The notes below the pieces were generated by a model. That model saw nothing but the letters and a program-made list of their open reading frames with translations, made no database searches and was not told where the DNA came from. Of a stretch of 64,000 nt of DNA, positions 34,838-43,400 are shown in pieces. The translations under genes and the position numbers were made by a program. Position 1 is the stretch's first letter. Every line of letters starts with the position of its first letter. Source of the stretch: JAABTH01 sp964390725 (lineage in GTDB: Bacteria; Bacillota; Dethiobacteria; DTU022); assembly GCA_964390725.1 (NCBI GenBank), contig CAYMIW010000001.1, forward strand, positions 127,440 through 191,439. Reading direction: 5' to 3'.

Positions 34838-36076
34838 TTGAAGAAAAGCCGGGGGCATGATGTGAAAATAAATGTTACTAGACAGCCATTACTTGATCGC
34901 CACTTTAAGGCTTATGGCTACGAGTTGCTTTATCAATCAGATTTGCACAAACATTGTTCAAGATCAAACTGTGAAAAGGCAACCGCAGCAGTGATAGTAA
35001 ATAATATCTTGCGAATGGATATCGATACAGTAGCTCGCGGTAAAAGAGCGTTTATAAAATTCAGTAAGCATCTTTTAACACAAGGGGCCGCCCTGTTGTT
35101 GCCTAATAGTGATTTGGTGGTGGGAATATCAATAAGAGAAGTAGTTGATCAGGCTACTATTAATGCTTGCGCTATGCTTAGATTACAGGGTTACCAGCTA
35201 TCACTGGAAGATTTTTCTTTTCATGACAGGTCACAAGCTCTGTTAGAACTAGCTGATATTATTAAAATAGATTATAGTAATACAAAACCCGAAGAACTGC
35301 GGGATCTAATAAATGTTGTAAAAAGAAACAACAAAAAAGTTATTGTAAAAAATATTGAAACCCGTCAAGCCTACCGGCAATCTTTTGAATTTAATAGTGA
35401 TTTTTTTCAGGGTTTTTTTATCTGCGAACCTGAAATTGTTAGTGGTAAAGATATACCGGAAAACAAATTACACTATTTAAAGATGCTTAACGAGGTTTAC
35501 AAGGAAGAAATTGATTTTACTAATCTTGAATTAATGATCAAGCAAGATCCTGCCTTATCTTATAAGTTGCTCAAGCATATAAACACTGTGGGCTGTAGCT
35601 CCCGGATACCAATACATTCTATTCGTCAAGCCATAACAATGCTTGGTCAAAATAAACTGGTTCAGTGGGCATCGTTGGTGTCGTTGCGCCATAGCAGTTT
35701 TAATCAGCCTGGTGAACTGATAGTTATTGCTATAACCAGAGCCTATTTTTGTGAAAATTTGTCAATGCACACTTGTAATAATAAACATAGTGAAGATTTG
35801 TTTCTGGCAGGTTTGTTTTCCCTTCTGGATGTGTTTTTAGGCCGCTCCATGGAGTCTATTTTAGAGGAGCTGCCTCTTGCAAAAAATATAAAGGAGCTGT
35901 TATTAGGTAAAGAAAATATTTTGTCTCCGTATTTAAGGCTGGTTCTTGCTCACGAACGTGCGGACTGGCAAGAAGTTAAGACAATTACAGCAGCGTTGGG
36001 TATAAATGAAAATGAATTGTTGAATGCTTATTTAACCTCATTAAAACAGGCAGATTTGATTACAGCTCAGTTTTAA
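34838..36076 (+). CDS. EAL-HDOD (YuxH-type) signalling protein
   Basis: Residues about 12-200 form an EAL-like domain with NVTRQPLLDRHFKAYGYELLY, the opening shared by YuxH/CmpX proteins. The usual catalytic acids are degraded (SLEDFSFHD, IVKNIETRQAY), so it is probably not a phosphodiesterase and may only bind c-di-GMP or a protein. Residues about 205-400 are an HDOD domain, with MIKQDPALSYKLLKHIN and SIRQAITMLG. Such proteins integrate second-messenger and developmental signals. TTG 34838 is the outer start; GTG 34862, six bases after GGGGGC, begins exactly at the EAL domain and may be the true start. Confidence 0.85.
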   Translation: MKKSRGHDVKINVTRQPLLDRHFKAYGYELLYQSDLHKHCSRSNCEKATAAVIVNNILRMDIDTVARGKRAFIKFSKHLLTQGAALLLPNSDLVVGISIREVVDQATINACAMLRLQGYQLSLEDFSFHDRSQALLELADIIKIDYSNTKPEELRDLINVVKRNNKKVIVKNIETRQAYRQSFEFNSDFFQGFFICEPEIVSGKDIPENKLHYLKMLNEVYKEEIDFTNLELMIKQDPALSYKLLKHINTVGCSSRIPIHSIRQAITMLGQNKLVQWASLVSLRHSSFNQPGELIVIAITRAYFCENLSMHTCNNKHSEDLFLAGLFSLLDVFLGRSMESILEELPLAKNIKELLLGKENILSPYLRLVLAHERADWQEVKTITAALGINENELLNAYLTSLKQADLITAQF

Positions 36077-36110
36077 TCAAACAGGGAGCTAATTTAAAGG
36101 AGAGTCATTG

Positions 36111-37223
36111 ATGTTACGCCATGAAGAAATAGATGTCAGCCCTACAATTGTTATTGTCGATGACCACCGGGCAACGAGAATGATGGTTCGTCACTTTTTG
36201 CAGTCAGAAAATTACGACATACTGGAAGCAAAAAACGGCAAAGAAGCTTACAATCTTTTTAGATTAGAAAAACCTGATTTGCTCCTGATGGATATAATTA
36301 TGCCTGATATGGATGGGTTGGAGGCCTGCAAGCTAATCAAGCAGACACCTGAAGGCCGCAACACTCCAATTCTGATGTTTACAGCATCGGATAAGAGTAG
36401 GAGCATGGAAAAATCATATCTTTCCGGTGCTGCTGATTTTATTAACAAGCCGCTTGGTGGTGAAGAGTTGCGTTACAGAGTTAAACGGCTGCTATATTTA
36501 AGAGATCTTGAAATAAAAAGACAGGAAGCTGAGGAGAAGTTGGCGATAAACTATAAAAAAAACAGGATTCTATCGCGAAAGGTTTTAAATGCTTATGAAG
36601 AAGAAAGATTAAGGCTCTCCAGGGAGCTGCATGATGAGATGGGTATGTCACTGTCAACGTTAAAGTTAAATATGCAGTTGCTAGAGAAAAAAATAAGTAG
36701 AACAGGGAGCAATTTATCACAAGATTTGGGAGAACTTATAGATCTTGTGGATGGAGCCCTGAGCCAGGTGCGCAGTAAAGCTACGTTCATAAGACCACCC
36801 TCACTTGATGAGTTTGGCCTAGCTGCTGTAATTGATAAAATGGCCGGTGAGATAACTGGTAAAACCGAAATTAGTGTGAACTTTAATGCAATTGGTTGCC
36901 TCGAACAACTGCCGCCAGAGATAGAAATTGCGTTATACCGTTGTATTCAGGAATCACTAACAAATATCGTCCGGCATGCCGAAGCATCAAACGCCGCTGT
37001 TTGCCTGGAAAATACAGATCAGTCCATTACCGCAACTATAACAGATAATGGTAAAGGGTTTGATGCAGATGCTATCCTTAATAAAAAAATAAGTAATGGC
37101 ATTCAAGGAATCCAGGAAAGAGTAGCCCTTCTTGACGGCAGTATTGATATAATCTCCTGCTCGGGGAAGGGAACCAGTATCATAATAAGGATTCCGCTTT
37201 ACAGCAAATATGTTGAGGAGTGA
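36111..37223 (+). CDS. receiver-HisKA_3 hybrid (REC-histidine kinase)
   Basis: About 370 residues: an N-terminal receiver (about 12-130, phospho-acceptor in LLLMDIIMPDMDG, Lys in FINKPLG), a coiled coil, then a NarX-type kinase core. The phospho-His is in RLSRELHDEMGMSLS, followed by HATPase_c with ALYRCIQESLTNIVRHAEA. A receiver before the kinase means it can be controlled by an upstream phosphorelay, for example the Hpt of the hybrid kinase. ATG 36111 follows AAGGAG. The NarL-type regulator begins immediately downstream, the usual partner of HisKA_3 kinases. Confidence 0.9.
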   Translation: MLRHEEIDVSPTIVIVDDHRATRMMVRHFLQSENYDILEAKNGKEAYNLFRLEKPDLLLMDIIMPDMDGLEACKLIKQTPEGRNTPILMFTASDKSRSMEKSYLSGAADFINKPLGGEELRYRVKRLLYLRDLEIKRQEAEEKLAINYKKNRILSRKVLNAYEEERLRLSRELHDEMGMSLSTLKLNMQLLEKKISRTGSNLSQDLGELIDLVDGALSQVRSKATFIRPPSLDEFGLAAVIDKMAGEITGKTEISVNFNAIGCLEQLPPEIEIALYRCIQESLTNIVRHAEASNAAVCLENTDQSITATITDNGKGFDADAILNKKISNGIQGIQERVALLDGSIDIISCSGKGTSIIIRIPLYSKYVEE

Positions 37224-37228
37224 AGTAT

Positions 37229-37870
37229 ATGCGGATACTGTTGGTAGATGATCATCCTCTCTTTCGTAAGGGGTTACTTGCCCTGCTTGAAGAGATTAGA
37301 ACGCTCGATGTTGTTGGTGAGGCTGGCGATGGTTCAGAGGCGCTTGAACTTGCCGAAAAATTAAAGCCCGAGGTGGTGATCATGGATATAAACATGCCTG
37401 GGGTATGCGGCCTGGAAGCAATTCGTCATCTAACAACGTACTACCCGAAAATTAAAGTTGTAGTTCTATCCGGTCATGCAGATAGTGTTTTTGTTGATCA
37501 GTCTTTGAAAGCAGGTGCGCTTGGTTATGTTTATAAAGATGCGGCTTTTGATGAGCTTTCTATTGCTCTTACAGCTATCGAAAAAGGTCTGCCATATTTA
37601 AGTCCTGCAGTTCTGACCCCTGTATTAAAAAGTTATCTGCTTACTCCACCAACAGACAAGCTTATCTCAGAATATAATAAGTTAACAGAAAGAGAGAAAG
37701 AAGTATTTAAATTACTGGTAAACGGTCGTTCACGCAGTTTAATTGCCGCAACGTTACATATCAGCCCAAAAACTGTAGACAGGCACAGGAGCAACTTACT
37801 TAAAAAGCTTGATCTTAACCGGGATGAGGAGCTAAAAGACTTTGCAGAGCGTGCCGGTTTGATTAAATAG
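37229..37870 (+). CDS. NarL/LuxR-family response regulator
   Basis: A receiver (residues about 1-120; acid pair in LLVDDHPLF, phospho-acceptor in VIMDINMPGVCG, Lys in GYVYKDA) and a C-terminal LuxR helix-turn-helix (about 150-210; LTEREKEVFKLLVNGRS, then ISPKTVDRHRSNLLKKL). It should bind DNA when phosphorylated by the REC-HisKA_3 kinase encoded just before it. ATG 37229 lies eight bases after GAGGAG, and its ribosome binding site sits within the end of the kinase gene, so the pair is co-translated. The longer frame from 37220 would add three residues. Confidence 0.92.
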   Translation: MRILLVDDHPLFRKGLLALLEEIRTLDVVGEAGDGSEALELAEKLKPEVVIMDINMPGVCGLEAIRHLTTYYPKIKVVVLSGHADSVFVDQSLKAGALGYVYKDAAFDELSIALTAIEKGLPYLSPAVLTPVLKSYLLTPPTDKLISEYNKLTEREKEVFKLLVNGRSRSLIAATLHISPKTVDRHRSNLLKKLDLNRDEELKDFAERAGLIK

Positions 37871-38056
37871 TATAACTAAAAATATTCAGCCCTTGTTTAA
37901 CAGCTAAAATACAATAAGCAGAAACTTTGACGAGTTATAGTAAATGGCAAATAATGATGTTAAAATGCTTAACAATGGAATTCTCCAGTGTATTAAACAA
38001 ACTTGTCATATCATCTTTGGTTGAATAAGCCTCTTGTTGTTGAGACTTCGCTCGGT

Positions 38057-38893
38057 CTATTCATTGAGGTTAAATGAAAAATCAAGTGACCGGCTGGAAT
38101 GAGTCAAAGCCCCACAAGATATCAAGTCAACTCCGGTGTCGGCAATTTCTTTTAGACGCTGTCGGGTAATATTTCCCGATGCTTCAAGTAAAGCCCTGCC
38201 TGCTGTAAGTTTAACTGCCTGGCATATCTGAGACGTTTCCATATTATCAAGCATAATTATATCGGCTTTGGCAGCAATTGCTTCATCCAGCTCATCCAGA
38301 TTGCTAACTTCTACTTCTATGCGTAATGTAAAAGGGGCCATGTTTCGTACCGCCCGAACAGCATTGATAATGCTACCTGCAGCTATAATATGATTGTCTT
38401 TGATTAAAATACCGCCATCAAGCGCCAGCCTGTGATTAAATCCTCCGCCAATAAAAACAGCATGTTTTTCAAGCAAACGTAGCCCCGGTGTAGTTTTTCT
38501 TGTATCGGTAAGGCGGGTAGGGTATTCTTTTATTTCTTCGACCCATTCTGCTGTCTGGGTTGCGATACCGGAAAGCCGCTGCAGAAAGTTTAGCGCAATT
38601 CGCTCAGAAGATAAGATGGCTTGCAAAGGGCCACTTACCTTCATTATCAGGCTCCCGGCATCTACCGGATCACCATCTTTTAATAGACATTCACAATCAA
38701 CATAACCATCTAGATAACGGAAGGCGCTGACAGCTGCATCAATGCCGGCAATCAAACCCGTCTCTTTTGCCAGCAGGTTGCCGCAACCCGATTTACCGGC
38801 AGGGACAGTATAAAGTGTAGTAAGATCTCCTGCCCCAATATCTTCCCGGAAAGCTCTTTCAATAATATCATTTATTAAATATGGAGGTAACAT
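38057..38893 (-). CDS. nadC: quinolinate phosphoribosyltransferase (decarboxylating)
   Basis: A 278-residue NadC with DIGAGDLTT, LNFLQRLSGIATQT, the PRPP/quinolinate site TRKTTPGLRLLEKHAV, GGFNHRLALDGGILIKDNH and IEVEVSNLDELDEA. It converts quinolinate and PRPP to nicotinate mononucleotide and CO2. It is the third gene of the reverse-strand nadA-nadB-nadC operon; ATG 38893 follows GGGAGAG, 26 bases after nadB. Length is normal. Confidence 0.95.
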   Translation of the reverse strand: MLPPYLINDIIERAFREDIGAGDLTTLYTVPAGKSGCGNLLAKETGLIAGIDAAVSAFRYLDGYVDCECLLKDGDPVDAGSLIMKVSGPLQAILSSERIALNFLQRLSGIATQTAEWVEEIKEYPTRLTDTRKTTPGLRLLEKHAVFIGGGFNHRLALDGGILIKDNHIIAAGSIINAVRAVRNMAPFTLRIEVEVSNLDELDEAIAAKADIIMLDNMETSQICQAVKLTAGRALLEASGNITRQRLKEIADTGVDLISCGALTHSSRSLDFSFNLNE

Positions 38894-38919
38894 TATTCAT
38901 CTCTCCCGTTGCAAAATAA

Positions 38920-40554
38920 TTATCCGGTTGGTTTATCAACCAGCTTGGCGCCCGGGTAATGCTTAATGCTGGAACTGTTTACTGTAGAGCCCTGAAAAGT
39001 AATTTGCTTAGCAGCTAAGCTCTGATTTGCTGGTGGATAATCTGAACGATAATGACATCCTCTACTTTCTTTCCTTAACAACGCCGCTTCAGTCATCATT
39101 GCTGCGATTAATAACATATTAGCGGCTTCAATCAGTTCTGGCTCGCTATAGCGGTAACTTAAAAGAGGTAACCACTTCGTTAAGTGAGTTCTCATCTCTA
39201 ACAGGTTTTGTTCATTACGTGTTAACCCAACTTTATTCCACATTAGTTGGGGTAGTGTTTTGCGTAACGCTTTTATGGTTTTTATTGCTGCTGAACTAGC
39301 TTGATTGCTACCGTAAGAAGATGAGTCTATTTGTGCATTATTTTCAATTTGATTACTGCCATTTGCAGCAGATTGTGCCACCCGATATCCAAAAACCAAC
39401 CCCTCCAGCAGCGAGTTGCTGGCCAGACGATTTGCTCCGTGTACTCCGGTAGAGGCAATTTCACCGACTGCATAAAGATTATTAACTGCGGTATGCCCAT
39501 TGAGATCAACTTCAACTCCACCAATTAAATAATGTGCTGCCGGGGTTACTGGTATTAACTGTTTAGTCAAATTATACCCCCAATCAAGGCAATGCTTGTA
39601 TATGTTTGGAAACCTGGTGGATATAAAACCAGCGCTGAGGTGTCTTAAATCAAGGTAAATACTGTCACCGGTGTTGAGCTGTTCTTCCATAATAGCTCTT
39701 GAAACAATATCACGTGGGCCAAGTTCACCCTGGCTGTGATAATATTTCATGAATCGTTTGCCCGATGAGTTAACCAGGTAAGCGCCTTCTCCTCTCACCG
39801 CTTCTGAGATTAAAAAAGGCTGGTCTTGAGGAGGCAGAAACACTGTTGGATGAAATTGGAAAAACTCAAGATCACGTAACACGGCGCCAGCATTATAAGC
39901 CAGAGCCAAACCGTCACCAGTTACAGCAGGAGCATTTGTAGTATATTGAAATAGTTGACCACAGCCGCCTGTGGCCAGGATAACTGCTTTAGCGGTAATA
40001 CAATTAAGCTTTTTTTTATGAGAATATATAAGGCCACAGCAACGGCCATCACTAACAATCAACTTTTCAGCAAAAGCGTCTTCGATGAAGTTGACATCTC
40101 TTGATTTTGCTGAAAGCAGCAAAGCTTGTACTAATTTTTTTCCGGTAGCATCTCCACCGATATGAAGAATTCTCTTCACCGAATGAGCTCCTTCACGGCC
40201 GAGAGCTATTTTGCCCTCTGTAGTGTCAAATCTGACTCCAAGTGCAATTAGATCATCTATCCGTTTTGGTGCCTCTTCAACCAGGGCAGCGATTGCTTTG
40301 CGCTGACCAAAGCAGGATCCTGCTTGCCAGGTATCGTTAAAATGTAAAGCTGGTGAATCATCTATAGAAAAAGATGCGGCAATGCCGCCCTGTGCGAACC
40401 AGGTGTTACCGGCGATAAGATTTTGCTTGCTGATTACTGTAACCCGGCCTTTGGCTGCCAGGCAAATAGCGGTAAATAGACCTGCAACACCGGAACCAAT
40501 AATAATAAAATCAGTTTTTGATTTGCTCTCGTATGCTTTCCACTTTTCAGCCAT
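38920..40554 (-). CDS. nadB: L-aspartate oxidase
   Basis: The 544-residue flavoprotein opens with the FAD loop IIIGSGVAGLFTAICLA and has GNTWFAQGGIAASF, ILHIGGDATGKK, PAAHYLIGGVEVDLNGHT and ANRLASNSLLEGLVFGYRV, all typical of the succinate dehydrogenase/fumarate reductase flavoprotein-like NadB. It oxidises aspartate to iminoaspartate. In an anaerobe fumarate would be the likely electron acceptor instead of O2 (family knowledge). The start ATG 40554 is 14 bases after GGAGG, unusually far. It lies 24 bases downstream of nadA. Confidence 0.95.
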   Translation of the reverse strand: MAEKWKAYESKSKTDFIIIGSGVAGLFTAICLAAKGRVTVISKQNLIAGNTWFAQGGIAASFSIDDSPALHFNDTWQAGSCFGQRKAIAALVEEAPKRIDDLIALGVRFDTTEGKIALGREGAHSVKRILHIGGDATGKKLVQALLLSAKSRDVNFIEDAFAEKLIVSDGRCCGLIYSHKKKLNCITAKAVILATGGCGQLFQYTTNAPAVTGDGLALAYNAGAVLRDLEFFQFHPTVFLPPQDQPFLISEAVRGEGAYLVNSSGKRFMKYYHSQGELGPRDIVSRAIMEEQLNTGDSIYLDLRHLSAGFISTRFPNIYKHCLDWGYNLTKQLIPVTPAAHYLIGGVEVDLNGHTAVNNLYAVGEIASTGVHGANRLASNSLLEGLVFGYRVAQSAANGSNQIENNAQIDSSSYGSNQASSAAIKTIKALRKTLPQLMWNKVGLTRNEQNLLEMRTHLTKWLPLLSYRYSEPELIEAANMLLIAAMMTEAALLRKESRGCHYRSDYPPANQSLAAKQITFQGSTVNSSSIKHYPGAKLVDKPTG

Positions 40555-40578
40555 AGTTACATTTACAACCTCCGCAGA

Positions 40579-41484
40579 TTATTTGACTGCCAGCATACGT
40601 TCTAAGGCTAACTTTGCTTTTTCGCTTATTTGTTGTGGTACGGTAATAATATTATCCTGCTTATCCAGGGCTGTAAGCACTTTTTCCAGCGTTGTTAATT
40701 TCATATTGTGGCAAATTAGCTTTGGTGATAGTAACTGAAAGTTTTTTTCAGGGCACTCTTTCTTCAGGCGATGAAGCATCCCCATTTCGGTGCCTATAAT
40801 AATGTTTGCTTCACTATTTTTGGAATAACTGATCATTCCGCCAGTTCCCAGTGCTGCATCAGCAAGCGAGACTACTTCAGGGCGGCACTCAGGATGAACA
40901 ATAATTTGTGCTTTGGGGTGTTTTATTCGGGCTTGGGTTACATCCTCTGCAGTAATGCTATGATGGGTAATGCAAAAACCGGGCCAGGGGATTATAGTTT
41001 TATTGGTTCTACCGGCGACAAAATGCGCCAGATTACCATCCGGAACAAAAAGAATTGTTTCTTCAGCAAGAGAATTGACAACCTTAACGGCATTGGCAGA
41101 TGTAACACAAACATCGCTTTCTGCTTTTACTGCAGCGCTAGTATTTATATAAGCAGCTACAGCTGAATTTGGATGCTTTCTTTTAATTTTTTTTAATTGT
41201 TCAACTGAGATCATATCAGCCAGCGGGCAGCCTGCGTTTATGTCAGGCAACAGTATTTTTTTATGAGGAGCGAGAATAGCAGCACTTTCAGCCATAAAAT
41301 GGACTCCGCAGAAGACAACTAAAGTAGCTTCTGATTCTGCTGCAATCCGGCTTAACTCGAAGGAGTCGCCAACAAAATCGGCAATACTTTGAACATCTTC
41401 AGGTTGATAATTATGAGCAAGGATAAGCGCATTGTTAGCAAGTTTTAGCTTAGTAATTATTTCGACTAAATCATGATGATCCAC
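40579..41484 (-). CDS. nadA: quinolinate synthase A
   Basis: A 301-residue NadA. The three cluster-ligand cysteines are visible in VVFCGVHFMAE, IVHPECRPEVV and LICHNMKLTTLEKVL, binding one [4Fe-4S] cluster. LAHNYQPEDVQSIADFVGDSF and GTEMGMLHRL are family hallmarks. It condenses iminoaspartate with dihydroxyacetone phosphate to quinolinate. The GTG start at 41484 follows AAGGAG. It heads the nad operon, with a promoter directly upstream. The enzyme's O2-sensitive cluster fits an anaerobe. Confidence 0.95.
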   Translation of the reverse strand: MDHHDLVEIITKLKLANNALILAHNYQPEDVQSIADFVGDSFELSRIAAESEATLVVFCGVHFMAESAAILAPHKKILLPDINAGCPLADMISVEQLKKIKRKHPNSAVAAYINTSAAVKAESDVCVTSANAVKVVNSLAEETILFVPDGNLAHFVAGRTNKTIIPWPGFCITHHSITAEDVTQARIKHPKAQIIVHPECRPEVVSLADAALGTGGMISYSKNSEANIIIGTEMGMLHRLKKECPEKNFQLLSPKLICHNMKLTTLEKVLTALDKQDNIITVPQQISEKAKLALERMLAVK

Positions 41485-41528
41485 GGTATAGTTTAGCTCC
41501 TTAATAATTTGTGATTCAGGTTAAAGAT

Positions 41529-41557
41529 ATTATGATTGATCTAAGTTGCTCTGTCAA
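41529..41557 (-). promoter_or_regulatory. sigma-A promoter of nadABC
   Basis: On the minus strand TTGACA (41552-41557) and CATAAT (41529-41534) are separated by 17 bases, giving a start about 40 bases upstream of nadA. I saw no obvious NiaR-type palindrome. Confidence 0.6.
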
Positions 41558-41681
41558 ATAATGGAGTGATTCATGATGTATAAAGATATTCTGCGGAATC
41601 AATCTTTGAGCATTAGGTGAGGATAGATTCAAGGAAAGGCAAACCAATAAACATTGGCCAGGTCCTTTATTACCAACTCGC

Positions 41682-41855
41682 CTATTTTAGTCTGTGTCTT
41701 GTCGCATACTTTTTGGCCCAGAAAACAATGTGCTTTTCATAGACGGTCTTTTTGGTGGTTTTTCCGCTTTTCATGGTTACATTATTATCACTGGGGATCA
41801 CCCTGCTTTTGATCTTGAACTCTGAATCTTCTTCGGGTCCGCTCCTACGGTCAAA
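41682..41855 (-). pseudogene. DDE transposase fragment (IS4/IS1634-like)
   Basis: A 57-residue frame on the minus strand reads FKIKSRVIPSDNNVTMKSGK then TTKKTVYEKHIVFWAKKYA, which I recognise as a middle piece of IS4/IS1634-type transposases. It begins after a TAG, and the frame that would precede it (VGADPKKIQSS) is shifted, so the copy is both truncated and frameshifted. No terminal repeats were found. Family assignment is from memory of the motif and is moderately secure only. Confidence 0.5.
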
Positions 41856-41879
41856 CTAATGTATTCAGGATTATATTTG

Positions 41880-41908
41880 TTGACACAAACTATAGACGAT
41901 GCTATATT
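41880..41908 (+). promoter_or_regulatory. sigma-A promoter of the cobalamin-riboswitch operon
   Basis: TTGACA (41880-41885) and TATATT (41903-41908) with a 17-base spacer. Transcription would begin near 41915, about 15 bases before the riboswitch. Confidence 0.75.
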
Positions 41909-41930
41909 ATAGATAATATAATATATGCGA

Positions 41931-42094
41931 AACAGGTGCCGATACTGTATGGTATATGCAGATTGGCAAGAGGGAAGTCGGGTGAAAGTCCCGTACGGTC
42001 TCGCCGCTGTAATGGGGAGGCTACTGTATTATGCCACTGGGAAACCGGGAAGGCACAGTATGCCGTAGAACCTAAGTCAGAAGACCTGCCTGTT
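41931..42094 (+). promoter_or_regulatory. cobalamin (AdoCbl-class) riboswitch
   Basis: The conserved B12 elements appear in order: AACAGGTGCC, GAGGGAAGTCGGGTGAAAG, TCCCGTACGG, TCGCCGCTGTAATGGG, GCCACTGGGAAACCGGGAAGG and the B12 box AGTCAGAAGACCTGCC, with ends AACAGGT/ACCTGCCTGTT closing P1. With the terminator at 42170 it should repress the downstream transporter operon when cobalamin is sufficient. Confidence 0.96.
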
Positions 42095-42136
42095 CAATAA
42101 GCACCAGATCGCTCTACGATAGATAGGGAGGTGTAT

Positions 42137-42169
42137 ATGAGAATAATGGGTTTATTACCCTTATTTTAG
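42137..42169 (+). CDS. candidate leader peptide between riboswitch and terminator
   Basis: AGGGAGG (42125-42131) is followed at five bases by ATG 42137 and a ten-residue frame, MRIMGLLPLF, ending in TAG at the foot of the terminator stem. The good ribosome binding site and position suggest that a ribosome may sit there and affect the hairpin. The frame also spans a GGGT/ACCC mini-stem. Chance is possible at this length. Confidence 0.35.
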   Translation: MRIMGLLPLF

Positions 42170-42203
42170 AACCTCTTAACTGCAGAGTTAGGAGGTTTTT
42201 GTT
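42170..42203 (+). terminator. intrinsic terminator of the cobalamin riboswitch
   Basis: AACCTCTTAAC (42170-42180) pairs with GTTAGGAGGTT (42187-42197), an 11-bp stem with one G-U wobble around TGCAGA, followed by TTTTGTTTT. It lies between the riboswitch and the binding-protein gene, as expected for transcriptional control. Confidence 0.9.
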
Positions 42204-42240
42204 TTAGCAATAAACTTTATTGATAGGGAGATGCTAAACT

Positions 42241-43395
42241 TTGAAAAAGCTGATCAACGTAACGCTAGTAGTGGCAATTGTTATGGTGCTGTCCTTAATA
42301 TCAACCGGGTGCACAATAACGCCGGATGAAAGTCCTAATCAGGAAGCGGCCGGTAATGATGAAACTAGTGCCATTGTTTTCAAAGATGGTTTTGGAAGAG
42401 AAATAACATTGGGAGATACGGTTGACAGAGTAGCAATCGGGCATTCATTTTTTTCAGAAATTATGATTGTTATCGGTGCAGAAGATAAAGTTGTAGCAGT
42501 ACCTCAGGAGAGTACTTGGGATGAAATTATCTTCCCTGGTTTAAGCAGTATACCGGGTCTTGGGATCAGCTCTGACGGCTCAGGGGAAGGAACAAACTAC
42601 GAGATTTTACTGGAATCGGGGCCGGATGTCTATATTGTCACTGCAAGCCCCACAACCAAAAATGCTTATGATCTTGATGTGGAAAAGCTTGAACCGGACG
42701 TCCCCGTAATTGCTTTAAGTTTTCAGGGCAGGGATGAAATCAAAGAAAGTATTGAAATATTAGGGCTAATAACTGGAAAAGAACAAGAAGCAAAAGAGTA
42801 TATAGAGTTTTATGAAGGAATTCTTGAAAGCATTACAGCTAAACTCTCTACATTATCTGAAGACGAAAAACCCAGATTATACTATGAAATGATGCCTGGT
42901 TGGACTGTTAATGACGATTGCAGTTTATACAACCTACAATTTAAACTATCTGGAGGAATAAATATAGCCGGAGATAACCCCCAACTGTGGTTTGAAACTG
43001 ACAAAGAATGGTTGGCAGAGCAAAACCCTGATGTAGTTGTTTCCAACGCTTTTAGTTCTTATTACGAGCCAAGCTGTGAAGTAGGATACGAATATGATGA
43101 TTACTCTAGCCTTAAATCATATGTTGAATCCATCGCTTCAAGGCCGGAAATATCTGGTACAAGTGCAGCGGATAATAACCGTATTTATGCCTATTATGAT
43201 CGCTTAACCTGGAAACCAAGATTTTTTATCGGTATTGCCTACATGGCTAAATGGTTGCATCCTGAACTGTTTACTGAGTTAGACCCGGAAGCAATTCACC
43301 AAGAGTACCTTACCAAGTATTTAAAAATTGATTATGATCTCAGCAAACAAGGTGTTTTTGCCTACCCTGAAGTTAAGGTTCAGCAGGGAGAATAG
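42241..43395 (+). CDS. FecB/BtuF-type substrate-binding lipoprotein
   Basis: The 384-residue protein has a lipoprotein signal peptide with lipobox STGC (Cys at about residue 24), then a class III periplasmic-binding fold: FKDGFGREITLGDTVDRVAIG, the middle helix, and the second lobe from about 220 with LWFETDKEWLAEQNPDVVV. Family members bind cobalamin, heme or ferric siderophores. The cobalamin riboswitch suggests a corrinoid ligand. It is larger than E. coli BtuF (about 266 residues). TTG 42241 is the likely start, ten bases from GGGAG. It is the first gene of the BtuF-methyltransferase-BtuC-BtuD operon. Confidence 0.88.
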   Translation: MKKLINVTLVVAIVMVLSLISTGCTITPDESPNQEAAGNDETSAIVFKDGFGREITLGDTVDRVAIGHSFFSEIMIVIGAEDKVVAVPQESTWDEIIFPGLSSIPGLGISSDGSGEGTNYEILLESGPDVYIVTASPTTKNAYDLDVEKLEPDVPVIALSFQGRDEIKESIEILGLITGKEQEAKEYIEFYEGILESITAKLSTLSEDEKPRLYYEMMPGWTVNDDCSLYNLQFKLSGGINIAGDNPQLWFETDKEWLAEQNPDVVVSNAFSSYYEPSCEVGYEYDDYSSLKSYVESIASRPEISGTSAADNNRIYAYYDRLTWKPRFFIGIAYMAKWLHPELFTELDPEAIHQEYLTKYLKIDYDLSKQGVFAYPEVKVQQGE

Positions 43396-43400
43396 GTCCA

